Assembly (NCBI RefSeq): GCF_002221505.1 | Contig: NZ_CP011036.1 | Location: 2,542,001 to 2,606,000 of the forward strand | Length of the DNA stretch: 64,000 nucleotides | From: Pseudoalteromonas nigrifaciens | Lineage (GTDB): Bacteria; Pseudomonadota; Gammaproteobacteria; Enterobacterales; Alteromonadaceae | Direction of reading: 5' to 3' | In this document: piece by piece, positions 18,641-25,699 of the stretch | Layout: each line of letters opens with the position of its first letter | Numbering within the stretch: the first letter of the stretch is position 1 | Program-made: the position numbers and the translations under genes | The notes under the pieces: generated by a model | What the model was told of the DNA's origin: nothing | Seen by the model: the letters and a program-made list of their open reading frames with translations, nothing else | The model's database searches: none

Positions 18641-18767
18641 TATTATTATACCTTCCTGTTGCTGTGCAAAATAAACATGTTAAATCATGGTTAAAATAAT
18701 AGGTCTGAGTGGTTAATAAAGCTTGTCTCATTGCGCCAAGTTGTTATCCGATCTAGCCATTAACTAG

Positions 18768-19787
18768 CTAATAGCGCACCGCAAATAACGCATGGCGAAA
18801 AGCACTTGGCGACAACCCAGTCCATTTTTTAAAAGCGCGATGAAACCCTGAACTATCGGCATACCCAAGTTGCTGACCAATGCGGGTGATTGATAACGTA
18901 GGATCGCTCAAATGTCGCCGCGCATGTATCTCTCGTACTTGATCGATTAATTGTTGATAGCGCCAACCTTGCGCCAATAACTTACGGCTCAAGGTACGGC
19001 AACTACAATGCAGCTTTAGTGCTGCATCGTGCAGCGATGGAGGACTGGCAGGATCTTCAACAATAATTTGCGACAAACGCCATGCTATGTCGCCATGATT
19101 TCGAGTAATGCTTTTTTCTTCGCACAGTTTTTTATAAAAGTTGACACTCTCAGGGCTCGACTGCGGGAGTGGTTGATCCAAAATCGCAGCATCAAAAAAT
19201 AGCTGGGTTACTGGGGCATCAAATTCGACGGGGCAATTAAAAATGGCTTGGTAACGCTCAGCATGTACTGGCGCCGGATAATTACAACGTAGTTTAGTAA
19301 TAGGCAATGCTTGACCAAGCACCCAACGACAAGTCGTGACTATATTGGCAAGTAAATCTTCTATTGCTAATACACGCAATTCACCCAGCTCAGTTTTAGC
19401 GTCAATTTGATAACAGCCTTCGGCTTGAATTTCACTAAAGGAGGTCACTACTAAATTACCAGAAAAGCGGCCTGAGTAATTTTGATATTTAAGCCCAATA
19501 TGGCTGGCATCGCGCAGCGTCGCGCTGCTCATCATTAAATATGCAAGTTGGTCGTGGGTAGCAATAGAGCGTTTTAAACCTAATATGAGTCCAAGATCGC
19601 TGCCCTCATAACACTGCTGTGCATCAGTTAGTAAACCTCGATGCTGTTTAGCATTAATGAGTACATTAGGTTTGTGGAGCTCACTGCGACTGATACCATT
19701 GTTGGCAGCAATGGTGTTGGTATCCATTCCCAAGCTAGATAAAAAATCCAGCAACCAAATAATATAACGCGTATCAGTATTGACCAT
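18768..19787 (-). CDS. AraC-family transcriptional regulator
   Basis: A 339-residue regulator with an N-terminal 'arabinose-binding-like' ligand domain (about 10-190; 'GLILGLKRSIATHDQLAYLMMSSATLRDA') and a C-terminal double helix-turn-helix ('LHDAALKLHCSCRTLSRKLLAQGWRYQQLID' and 'SITRIGQQLGYADSSGFHRAFKKWTGLSPSAFR'). This is the OruR/ArgR-like branch common in catabolic loci. I chose ATG 19787, which has GAGGGG six bases upstream, over an in-frame TTG ten codons earlier. It lies inside the island, between the aldolase operon and the MaoC-SDR operon, and is the only local transcription factor, hence the first candidate to control it. AraC proteins usually bind direct repeats, so the palindromic sites may belong to another protein. 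Confidence 0.87.
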   Translation of the reverse strand: MVNTDTRYIIWLLDFLSSLGMDTNTIAANNGISRSELHKPNVLINAKQHRGLLTDAQQCYEGSDLGLILGLKRSIATHDQLAYLMMSSATLRDASHIGLKYQNYSGRFSGNLVVTSFSEIQAEGCYQIDAKTELGELRVLAIEDLLANIVTTCRWVLGQALPITKLRCNYPAPVHAERYQAIFNCPVEFDAPVTQLFFDAAILDQPLPQSSPESVNFYKKLCEEKSITRNHGDIAWRLSQIIVEDPASPPSLHDAALKLHCSCRTLSRKLLAQGWRYQQLIDQVREIHARRHLSDPTLSITRIGQQLGYADSSGFHRAFKKWTGLSPSAFRHALFAVRY

Positions 19788-19939
19788 GTTACCCCTCGTT
19801 TGTGTAATTAAATCCAACCTTTTATCAATAACCGTTATTCTTAAATTGCACTCTTATATTAAGCAATTTAATACTATTATTTGTAACATAACCGCTAGCT
19901 GTTTAAGTGTTATGCTTTAGTCGTGCTTAACCAAAACAT

Positions 19940-20401
19940 TTAGACAAACGAGTAACGGCTAATGGTATCTACCACGCAGGCTGGCCTTTGTTGCTCTGCC
20001 ACTTCAATGGTTACTCGTGTGATCACTTGCACACTGCCTTTAACTTCTTCCACACTAATTATTTGCCCTGTGCCGCGTACTTTACTGCCCGCTGTAACCA
20101 CATTAGGAAAACGTACTTTATCGCAGCCGTAATTAACTCCCATGGTTATATTTTGCACATCTACCAACTGTGGTAAAAAATAATTAACCAAAGATAAGGT
20201 TAAATAACCATGCGCAATACATGCACCAAATGGGCCTTCTGCAGCTTTAATGGGATCGACATGGATCCATTGATGATCTCCCGTTGCCTCGGCAAACATA
20301 TCAATACGGCTTTGCTCGACTGCAATCCAGTCGCTTACGCCTAAATCAAGTCCGGTTGAAGCGAGTAATTGCGCTTTGCTAGTAATTATTTGATTTGCCA
20401 T
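19940..20401 (-). CDS. MaoC-family (R)-enoyl-CoA hydratase
   Basis: A 153-residue single hot-dog MaoC-like dehydratase. The catalytic hydratase-2 motif is 'FAEATGDHQWIHVDPIKAAEGPFGACIAHGYLTLSL' (Asp and His in the 'GDHQWIHVD' segment). It closely resembles mycobacterial Rv0130/HtdZ-type proteins as I remember them. It would hydrate a 2-enoyl-CoA to the 3R-hydroxyacyl-CoA. The RBS is AGGGGG, and the start lies 8 bases after the SDR stop, so the two genes are one operon and may act in the same beta-oxidation-like sequence. Confidence 0.88.
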   Translation of the reverse strand: MANQIITSKAQLLASTGLDLGVSDWIAVEQSRIDMFAEATGDHQWIHVDPIKAAEGPFGACIAHGYLTLSLVNYFLPQLVDVQNITMGVNYGCDKVRFPNVVTAGSKVRGTGQIISVEEVKGSVQVITRVTIEVAEQQRPACVVDTISRYSFV

Positions 20402-20409
20402 TTTGCCCC

Positions 20410-21195
20410 CTAAGCGCGCTGCGAACTAACAGACACAACTTCGCCTGTCATGTAAGACGAGTAATCGCTGGCTAAAAACATCATCACGTTGGCAATTTCC
20501 CATACTTCGGCAGCACGACCAAAAGCTTCTTTTGAGGCTAATTGCTCAAGTACATCGGCACTTGAGGCTTTTTTAAGAAATTCATGTAAAGCGATTGAAG
20601 GCGATACCGCGTTAATGCGCACTCCATGCTCAGCAGCTTCTAATGCCGAGCAGCGAGTAAATGCCATAACACCGGCTTTAGCAGCGGCGTAATGTGCTTG
20701 CTCTTTTTGTGCTCGCCAACCCAATACTGAGGCATTATTAATGATTACACCTGCCTTGCGTTGTTGCATAAATGGCAGCATTGCACGGGTCATACGAAAT
20801 GTACCGGTAAGAGTAATGTCCATCACCTTACTCCACTGCTCGTCGCTCATATCTACCACTGCGGTTTGACCACCTAGGCCAGCATTATTAATAAGCACAT
20901 CAACACCGGCGAGTTTATCCTCTGCTGCATTGATCAATACCTGAACCTGTTCTTCTTGGCTTACGTCGCACAATTGGCCAAACACCTGTTGCAAACCTGT
21001 TTGCGCTTTTATATTAGCTACAGCTTCATCTAAACGACGTGGATGAATGTCAGATATCATTAATGCCCGGCACCCTTCTTCGGCTGCACGTAATGCGGCT
21101 GAAAAGCCAATGCCCGCGCCTGCGGCGGCCGTTACTAAAACCGATTTCCCGCGTAACAGGTTATGCCCTTCTACGTACTTAGGTGCTGTCGTCAT
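20410..21195 (-). CDS. SDR oxidoreductase, IpdF-like
   Basis: A 261-residue short-chain dehydrogenase. I place the start at ATG 21195, which has GGAG ten bases upstream; a 20-codon longer frame has no such site. The cofactor region is the unusual 'VTAAAGAGIG', with 'NNAGLGGQTAVVDM', the active site 'YAAAK' preceded by 'NNASVLGWRAQ', and 'NAVSPSIALHEFLKKAS'. These are almost word for word what I recall for mycobacterial IpdF (Rv3559c), which oxidises 5-hydroxy-HIP-CoA during steroid C/D ring degradation. If right, this is one of the most pathway-specific markers in the island. It is cotranscribed with the MaoC hydratase, and a candidate operator lies 66 bases upstream. Confidence 0.83.
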   Translation of the reverse strand: MTTAPKYVEGHNLLRGKSVLVTAAAGAGIGFSAALRAAEEGCRALMISDIHPRRLDEAVANIKAQTGLQQVFGQLCDVSQEEQVQVLINAAEDKLAGVDVLINNAGLGGQTAVVDMSDEQWSKVMDITLTGTFRMTRAMLPFMQQRKAGVIINNASVLGWRAQKEQAHYAAAKAGVMAFTRCSALEAAEHGVRINAVSPSIALHEFLKKASSADVLEQLASKEAFGRAAEVWEIANVMMFLASDYSSYMTGEVVSVSSQRA

Positions 21196-21260
21196 TCTTA
21201 TCTCCGATGTCGTGCTTATTAATTTAGCACCCAGCATAAGGCTGACGCTGAGCAACTATC

Positions 21261-21276
21261 ATCGTCAATCTGGACT
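21261..21276. promoter_or_regulatory. Candidate island operator, site E
   Basis: On the minus strand AGTCC-AGAT-TGACGAT followed by GATAG, with TT before AGTCC as in site B. It lies 66 nt before the IpdF-like SDR start, similar to the 60-61 nt spacing at sites A and B. Confidence 0.55.
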
Positions 21277-21390
21277 AACCCGATAACTATTAGCAATATA
21301 AGAATGAAATTGTGGTGTGATACAACAAGCAGCATACTGAGGACTTAAATTAGATAACTAATTAAGGAGATAATTTTAGTGCTTATAGCA

Positions 21391-21431
21391 AAAACCTATG
21401 CTAGGTTTGATAAAAACTCAGCATAGGTTTT
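21391..21431 (-). terminator. Hairpin terminator behind a small ORF
   Basis: Perfect 12-bp stem AAAACCTATGCT / AGCATAGGTTTT (21391-21402 and 21420-21431) with a 17-base loop. On the minus strand it follows the stop of the 39-residue ORF by three bases and runs into a T-rich tail. Confidence 0.7.
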
Positions 21432-21434
21432 GTT

Positions 21435-21554
21435 TTAATAGAGTATTAGCGCAAGCTCGCTAGCATGGGCTTGGTTAAACCATGCCGATACTCCTAAAAT
21501 TATAATAGATATAACCACTAAACTTAATTTAACGCCGCCCTGATTAGACTTCAT
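21435..21554 (-). CDS. Small single-helix membrane protein, 39 residues
   Basis: A short frame not large enough for routine calling: it starts 'MKSNQGGVKLSLVVISIII' and ends 'SELALILY'. It has a positively charged, polar N-terminus, one hydrophobic stretch (about residues 9-24) and a short tail; the 'AHA' near residue 30 also resembles a signal peptidase site. A GAG-containing purine stretch lies before ATG. A perfect 12-bp hairpin follows three bases after the stop. It stands alone between the IpdF-like SDR and the GhrA-like reductase. I do not recognise a family; coding status rests on start signal, helix and terminator. Confidence 0.5.
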   Translation of the reverse strand: MKSNQGGVKLSLVVISIIILGVSAWFNQAHASELALILY

Positions 21555-21653
21555 AGTATTCTCGATATTATTTTTATTAGTAAGAATAAGTTTCATACAA
21601 TAATAAAAATTACACCTGTTAACAAGATGTTTATCAAATCATTTTCTTTGTGG

Positions 21654-22574
21654 CTAATAGCCTTTGGTTCTATCAACCCGGTTTTTAAGTGGTGTGCCAT
21701 TAGTTAAGCATTGAATACTCACTTCAATTTGTTCAATAACGCAGTTAACATCTGATAATGCAGCGCAATGTGGTGTTATGGTTATTTTAGGATGCAGCCA
21801 ATATGGATGCTCACTTGGCAATGGCTCTTGATCGAATGCATCAAGCGTGGCGGCGCGTAAACTGTCACTATTAAGTGCCTGTAATAAATCAGCTTCTATT
21901 ACGTGCTGGCCGCGTGCCGCATTTACTAATACTGCATGGGCGGGTAATTTAGCCAATAAATCTTTGTTAATAATTCCGGCCGTGTTTTCGGTCAGCGGTA
22001 ATAAGCACACTAAATAATCTGTATTAGGCAGCATTTCGTTTAGCCCATGTTCTCCATAATACATGGTCACGTTATTCACGTCTTTATGGCTTTGTGCCCA
22101 CGCGCTCACGCTAAAGCCATTATCAACGAGTCTTTGCGCACAAGCTCTGCCTAATTGACCAAAGCCTAAAATAGCCACTTTGTTGTGACTTAATACCCTA
22201 TTTGGTTTCCATTGCGTTGCGGCTTGTTTTTGATAATATTCTTTTAATTGTAGTTTTTGCGCCAATACGTGAGTAAGTACATACTCGGCCATATCTACTT
22301 CTAATTGGGAGTCAACAATACGCACTACTTCAACATGCTCTGGCAGCAAGTCTAAATCAATGCTATCAACCCCAGCACCAAACGACGACACCACTTTTAA
22401 ATTAGGTAATTGTGCCCATAGTTCTTTTGGTGCATACCAGGCTAATACAAACTCAACTTTACTGAAATCTTCACACTGTGAATATTGCTCAATGTGTATA
22501 TTAGGTAAGCGTGCTTGTAACTGCGACACCAGCTTAGAATTATCACGATCCCCTATAGCAACCAAAACAGACAT
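21654..22574 (-). CDS. D-2-hydroxyacid dehydrogenase, GhrA-like glyoxylate/hydroxypyruvate reductase
   Basis: A 306-residue NAD(P)-dependent D-isomer-specific 2-hydroxyacid dehydrogenase. The dinucleotide motif is 'VAILGFGQLGRACAQRL', the substrate-binding Arg lies in 'VNAARGQHVIE', the catalytic Glu in 'DAFDQEPLPSEHPYW' and the catalytic His in 'ITPHCAALSD'. The size and the short N-terminal domain match GhrA. It would reduce glyoxylate or hydroxypyruvate in the cytoplasm. RBS AAGGAA lies before ATG. The MATE gene ends 50 bases upstream in the same direction, so cotranscription is possible. Confidence 0.88.
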   Translation of the reverse strand: MSVLVAIGDRDNSKLVSQLQARLPNIHIEQYSQCEDFSKVEFVLAWYAPKELWAQLPNLKVVSSFGAGVDSIDLDLLPEHVEVVRIVDSQLEVDMAEYVLTHVLAQKLQLKEYYQKQAATQWKPNRVLSHNKVAILGFGQLGRACAQRLVDNGFSVSAWAQSHKDVNNVTMYYGEHGLNEMLPNTDYLVCLLPLTENTAGIINKDLLAKLPAHAVLVNAARGQHVIEADLLQALNSDSLRAATLDAFDQEPLPSEHPYWLHPKITITPHCAALSDVNCVIEQIEVSIQCLTNGTPLKNRVDRTKGY

Positions 22575-22624
22575 AGTTATTCCTTATAAAATTAATTATA
22601 CGGCAGCAAACCCCACCGCAATGT

Positions 22625-24043
22625 TTAGTGACTGCCTTCTTCGATGAAAGCTTCTTGGCTAATTTTAGCTATGTCTTTGTCTTCTTTGGTTAAAATAGTT
22701 TTTTGCCACGAACCTTGAGCAAACCACGCATAGGTAATAAGCGCAATAACTACGTTGGTAATGGCAAATGAATACCAAATACCGTGATCTCCTAATTGCG
22801 TATGTTTAGATAAAATATACGCCGCAGGAAACTGTACAACCCCCTGTGATAACAGGGCAACTAACATAGCATTAAGCATATTGCCTGATGCCCTAAAAGC
22901 AGCCACGACACAAAGTTGTACACCAATTCCCCCCCAAGTTAAACACATTATGCGAATAAATTTTGCGCCTTTAGCGATTACAGCCCCATCATCGGGAATA
23001 AAAAATGCAACTAAATGCTCGGCAAAATAATAGGCTACCCCTCCCACAAACGACAGGCCTAGTAAGCCCCATAAACTAGCAAGCTGAGTTATTTGCGCAG
23101 CGCGTTTGGGGTTTCCTGCGCCCATATTTTGCCCCACTAATGTAGACACAGCCATCGACAAACCCATTGCTGGGATCATCACCATTTGTAAAACATTGGA
23201 GCCAACACCGTAAGATGCAATCGTTTGCGTGCCAAAACTTGCCACTAAAAAAGACATGATAATTAAACCAAAAGCACGAGCCGACAATTCAATTGAACCC
23301 GGAGCGCCTAAAAAGAAGGCTTGTTTTATATATTGCCAATCGGGGTAAAAACTTTTTAGCTGTAATTGAATACCATGACGGCCGCGTAAAAATATAATTA
23401 CCCCAGCAAGTGCAGCTAAGCTCTGCGTTACTAAAGTTGCCAGTGCAGCTCCCATTACCCCTAAGCCTTGAAAACTGCCATAGCCAAAAATAAATAACGG
23501 ATCGAGTACAAAATTAAGCAACACGGTCACGCTCACAATAATTAGCGGTACTTTTGTTTGGCCAATACCACGCATTAACGATTGGAACATGGCATAAATA
23601 AATACAAAAATAACCCCAATAAACGATACATGCATAAACTTAAGTGCATCGCCATAAACAGCGTCTTCTACGCCTAAAAGGGTTAAAAAATAAGGCGATA
23701 GCATATAACCTATGCCCCCCAGCACTATGGCTGTTAGCGTCACCATTAACATAGTTTGCGCGGCAACATGATTTACTTTGTCTTGCTGCCCTGCTCCCAT
23801 ATATTGCGCCGATAAAATAGCCCCCGCCATCGCCAAACCTGCACCTATGGCAATGACTAAAAAAGTAACAGGCATACTAATAGACACAGCAGCAACTTGC
23901 GCAGCCCCTAAACGCCCCACCCAAAAAGCGTCAGTGAGTTGATACGCCGACTGTAAAACATTGATTAAAATTATAGGAATACCTAACTTAAGCAGCGCTT
24001 TAGAAATTGAACCATGAAGAAACAGCTGCTGGGTAGCGTTCAT
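22625..24043 (-). CDS. MATE-family efflux transporter
   Basis: A 472-residue multidrug and toxin extrusion protein with about 12 membrane helices in two related halves ('PIILINVLQSAYQLTDAFWVGRLGAAQVAAVSISMP' in the first and 'GAPGSIELSARAFGLIIMSFLVASFGTQTIASYGVG' in the second). It exports cationic or aromatic compounds using a sodium or proton gradient. The C-terminus is a polar tail. ATG has AGGT seven bases upstream. The substrate cannot be inferred from its surroundings. Confidence 0.9.
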   Translation of the reverse strand: MNATQQLFLHGSISKALLKLGIPIILINVLQSAYQLTDAFWVGRLGAAQVAAVSISMPVTFLVIAIGAGLAMAGAILSAQYMGAGQQDKVNHVAAQTMLMVTLTAIVLGGIGYMLSPYFLTLLGVEDAVYGDALKFMHVSFIGVIFVFIYAMFQSLMRGIGQTKVPLIIVSVTVLLNFVLDPLFIFGYGSFQGLGVMGAALATLVTQSLAALAGVIIFLRGRHGIQLQLKSFYPDWQYIKQAFFLGAPGSIELSARAFGLIIMSFLVASFGTQTIASYGVGSNVLQMVMIPAMGLSMAVSTLVGQNMGAGNPKRAAQITQLASLWGLLGLSFVGGVAYYFAEHLVAFFIPDDGAVIAKGAKFIRIMCLTWGGIGVQLCVVAAFRASGNMLNAMLVALLSQGVVQFPAAYILSKHTQLGDHGIWYSFAITNVVIALITYAWFAQGSWQKTILTKEDKDIAKISQEAFIEEGSH

Positions 24044-24159
24044 TTAACCTGCTTAATATTGAAAAGGAGACATAAAGATAAGTTTAACAAACTTGGCTGA
24101 TTTTATTCTGAATATTACCTAAATAAGTCAATAGCTTTTGTTATGTACTGTGGAGAAAC

Positions 24160-24173
24160 TTAATCTAAATCAA
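24160..24173. promoter_or_regulatory. FNR-like site, distal
   Basis: TTAAT-CTAA-ATCAA differs from the FNR consensus TTGAT-N4-ATCAA at one position. It is centred exactly 50 bp upstream of a second FNR-like site before ompW. Confidence 0.5.
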
Positions 24174-24209
24174 TAAATGATTTTGCTAACTTCAAACATT
24201 TCTGAAACC

Positions 24210-24223
24210 TTGATCTAAAACAA
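24210..24223. promoter_or_regulatory. FNR-like site, proximal
   Basis: TTGAT-CTAA-AACAA differs from the FNR consensus at one position. A TAATAAT -10-like box at 24245-24251 places the predicted start near 24258, which puts this site at about -41.5, the class II activator position. Confidence 0.55.
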
Positions 24224-24285
24224 GTTATTGCTTGTGTTAATGAATAATAATAGCGGCAATCACAAAGTAGTTCTTGGAGAACAAC

Positions 24286-24939
24286 ATGAAAACTAAATTA
24301 AGCATTGCATTACTCACCTCTTTATTAGCACTCTCTCCTGCTGCACACGCTAACTTTAGCGTAAACGTGGGTGCTATAAACGTAAACCCTGATAGTACTA
24401 GCTCACCAATTAACGAAAATTCTGCTCTAGGACTTAATCCGGGTTCAGATACTCAGTTAGGTATTACTGTTGATTATGCTTTTAATGAGCAATGGGTGTT
24501 AGAGTTAATTGCAGCTACACCGTTTTCACATGATATAAATGGCGCGGGTGGTTTAGCGGGCAATAAAATAGCTAACATTAAGCATTTACCTCCTTCGTTA
24601 GTAGCGCAATATCACTTTTTAGATTCAAGCTACGCGTTTCGCCCTTTTGTTGGTGTAGGTGTTAACTATACAACTTTCTTTGATGAGCAACCTTCTCAAG
24701 CACTAAAAACAGTACTTGGAACAGATGATGTAGAAGTTAAACTTGATGATTCGTTTGGCTTTGTAGCGCAAGTGGGTGCTAACTATAAAATAGATGAAAA
24801 ATGGGGCCTACACGCTATGGTTTCAATTATGGATATTGAAACTGATGCAACTGTCTATGCCGATGGCGCTCAAGCATTAACGTCAACTGTTAAAATTGAC
24901 CCAATTGTGGCGATGTTTGGGGTTAAATACAGCTTTTAA
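24286..24939 (+). CDS. ompW: OmpW family outer-membrane protein
   Basis: A 217-residue small eight-stranded beta-barrel. A signal peptide ends at 'SPAAHA', followed by 'NFSVNVGAINVNPDS' and the family's 'NEQWVLELIAATPFSHDI' and 'YHFLDSSYAFRPFVGVGVNYTTF' segments; the C-terminus ends in Phe ('VKYSF'). I use ATG 24286, with GGAGAAC just before it, not the TTG four codons earlier inside the Shine-Dalgarno region. OmpW proteins form narrow hydrophobic channels. Two FNR-like sites upstream suggest oxygen-dependent control, as for E. coli ompW. Confidence 0.93.
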   Translation: MKTKLSIALLTSLLALSPAAHANFSVNVGAINVNPDSTSSPINENSALGLNPGSDTQLGITVDYAFNEQWVLELIAATPFSHDINGAGGLAGNKIANIKHLPPSLVAQYHFLDSSYAFRPFVGVGVNYTTFFDEQPSQALKTVLGTDDVEVKLDDSFGFVAQVGANYKIDEKWGLHAMVSIMDIETDATVYADGAQALTSTVKIDPIVAMFGVKYSF

Positions 24940-24960
24940 TAGTAATAAGCATGTGTGTTA

Positions 24961-24985
24961 AAAAGGCCGTAAGGCCTTTTTTTTT
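24961..24985 (+). terminator. Rho-independent terminator of ompW
   Basis: 8-bp stem AAAAGGCC / GGCCTTTT with a GTAA tetraloop and a long T-run. The A-rich left arm also lets it act on the convergent thioesterase transcript. Confidence 0.92.
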
Positions 24986-25034
24986 CAACTATTGATTATT
25001 ACTCATAACTAACCAGAGCTCAGGTTAACTATTA

Positions 25035-25571
25035 TTATCGTGGTAAATTAGTTACTTTTTTCTGCTCTAACATTTCTTTCCAGTGCATTACTTCACTTGG
25101 TAAAATAGGGGCTACACCTTTAAAGTCAGCTACTTCCAGCATTTCTTCAATGCTAATTATGCCCTTTTTACTTTTAAATACGCCGCGCACATAAGCAATT
25201 GCGTGTAAGCCACGCTGAGAGTGAAATTTTTGCTCTATATAAAAGTACTTATGATCCCAGCCCACTAAACGGGTGCTAATTGTATAACGCTGCATAGGTT
25301 TTATATCGCGAATATAAGTAATAGCAGTCGCGTTTACAATTGGAAACCAACGACGTTTTAATATGTGCTTTAATAAACCCACCCGCTCTGTCATCCAAGT
25401 GCGCGATAAATCCATCATAGCCAAGTAACGTGAATTAGTTAAATGTAAGTTTATATCGCAATCTGTAGGTAGGGCTTTGTAATCAATATCTACCGTATCA
25501 AGTAAATGTTGATAGTCATGGTTACGTTTAATTTTAAAAAACAATAAAATAAGTCGAATGTATAAGTTCAC
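25035..25571 (-). CDS. Acyl-CoA thioesterase-like hot-dog protein
   Basis: A 178-residue single hot-dog domain of the 4HBT/THEM6-like group: 'TDCDINLHLTNSRYLAMMDLSRTWM' carries the Asp-containing catalytic turn and the N-H-L-N/T-like stretch, followed by 'RYTISTRLVGWDHKYFYIEQKF'. The first 15 residues are hydrophobic and may associate with the membrane. The start is GTG at 25571 with a weak ribosome site; a later start is possible. The natural acyl substrate is unknown. It ends against ompW's terminator. Confidence 0.8.
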   Translation of the reverse strand: MNLYIRLILLFFKIKRNHDYQHLLDTVDIDYKALPTDCDINLHLTNSRYLAMMDLSRTWMTERVGLLKHILKRRWFPIVNATAITYIRDIKPMQRYTISTRLVGWDHKYFYIEQKFHSQRGLHAIAYVRGVFKSKKGIISIEEMLEVADFKGVAPILPSEVMHWKEMLEQKKVTNLPR

Positions 25572-25641
25572 GGCAGAGGTCTTACCAGTTAAAGTTAAAT
25601 TAAGTGTATCACACGCGTTTAGCCAAAGTTTACTTTATTAA

Positions 25642-25691
25642 AGTAAATAACTATAAGCTACCCGCGCACGTTTAAGCTTATAGTTATTACT
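25642..25691. terminator. AT-rich hairpin between tyrR and the thioesterase gene
   Basis: Arms AATAACTATAAGCT and AGCTTATAGTTATT with a 15-base loop, just beyond the tyrR stop on the minus strand. The stem is long but AT-rich and the tail is only moderately T-rich. Confidence 0.5.
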
Positions 25692-25699
25692 TTGCGTTA

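Noticed and set aside
18641..18767. Island operator before the class II aldolase operon
   Set aside because: I looked for the GTCC-N4-NNACGAT pattern on both strands and found only partial half-sites.
21364..21428. Tiny plus-strand leader peptide from a GTG near 21380 after AAGGAG
   Set aside because: It would be only 15 codons, reads through the hairpin that better serves the minus-strand small gene, and no plus-strand gene follows.
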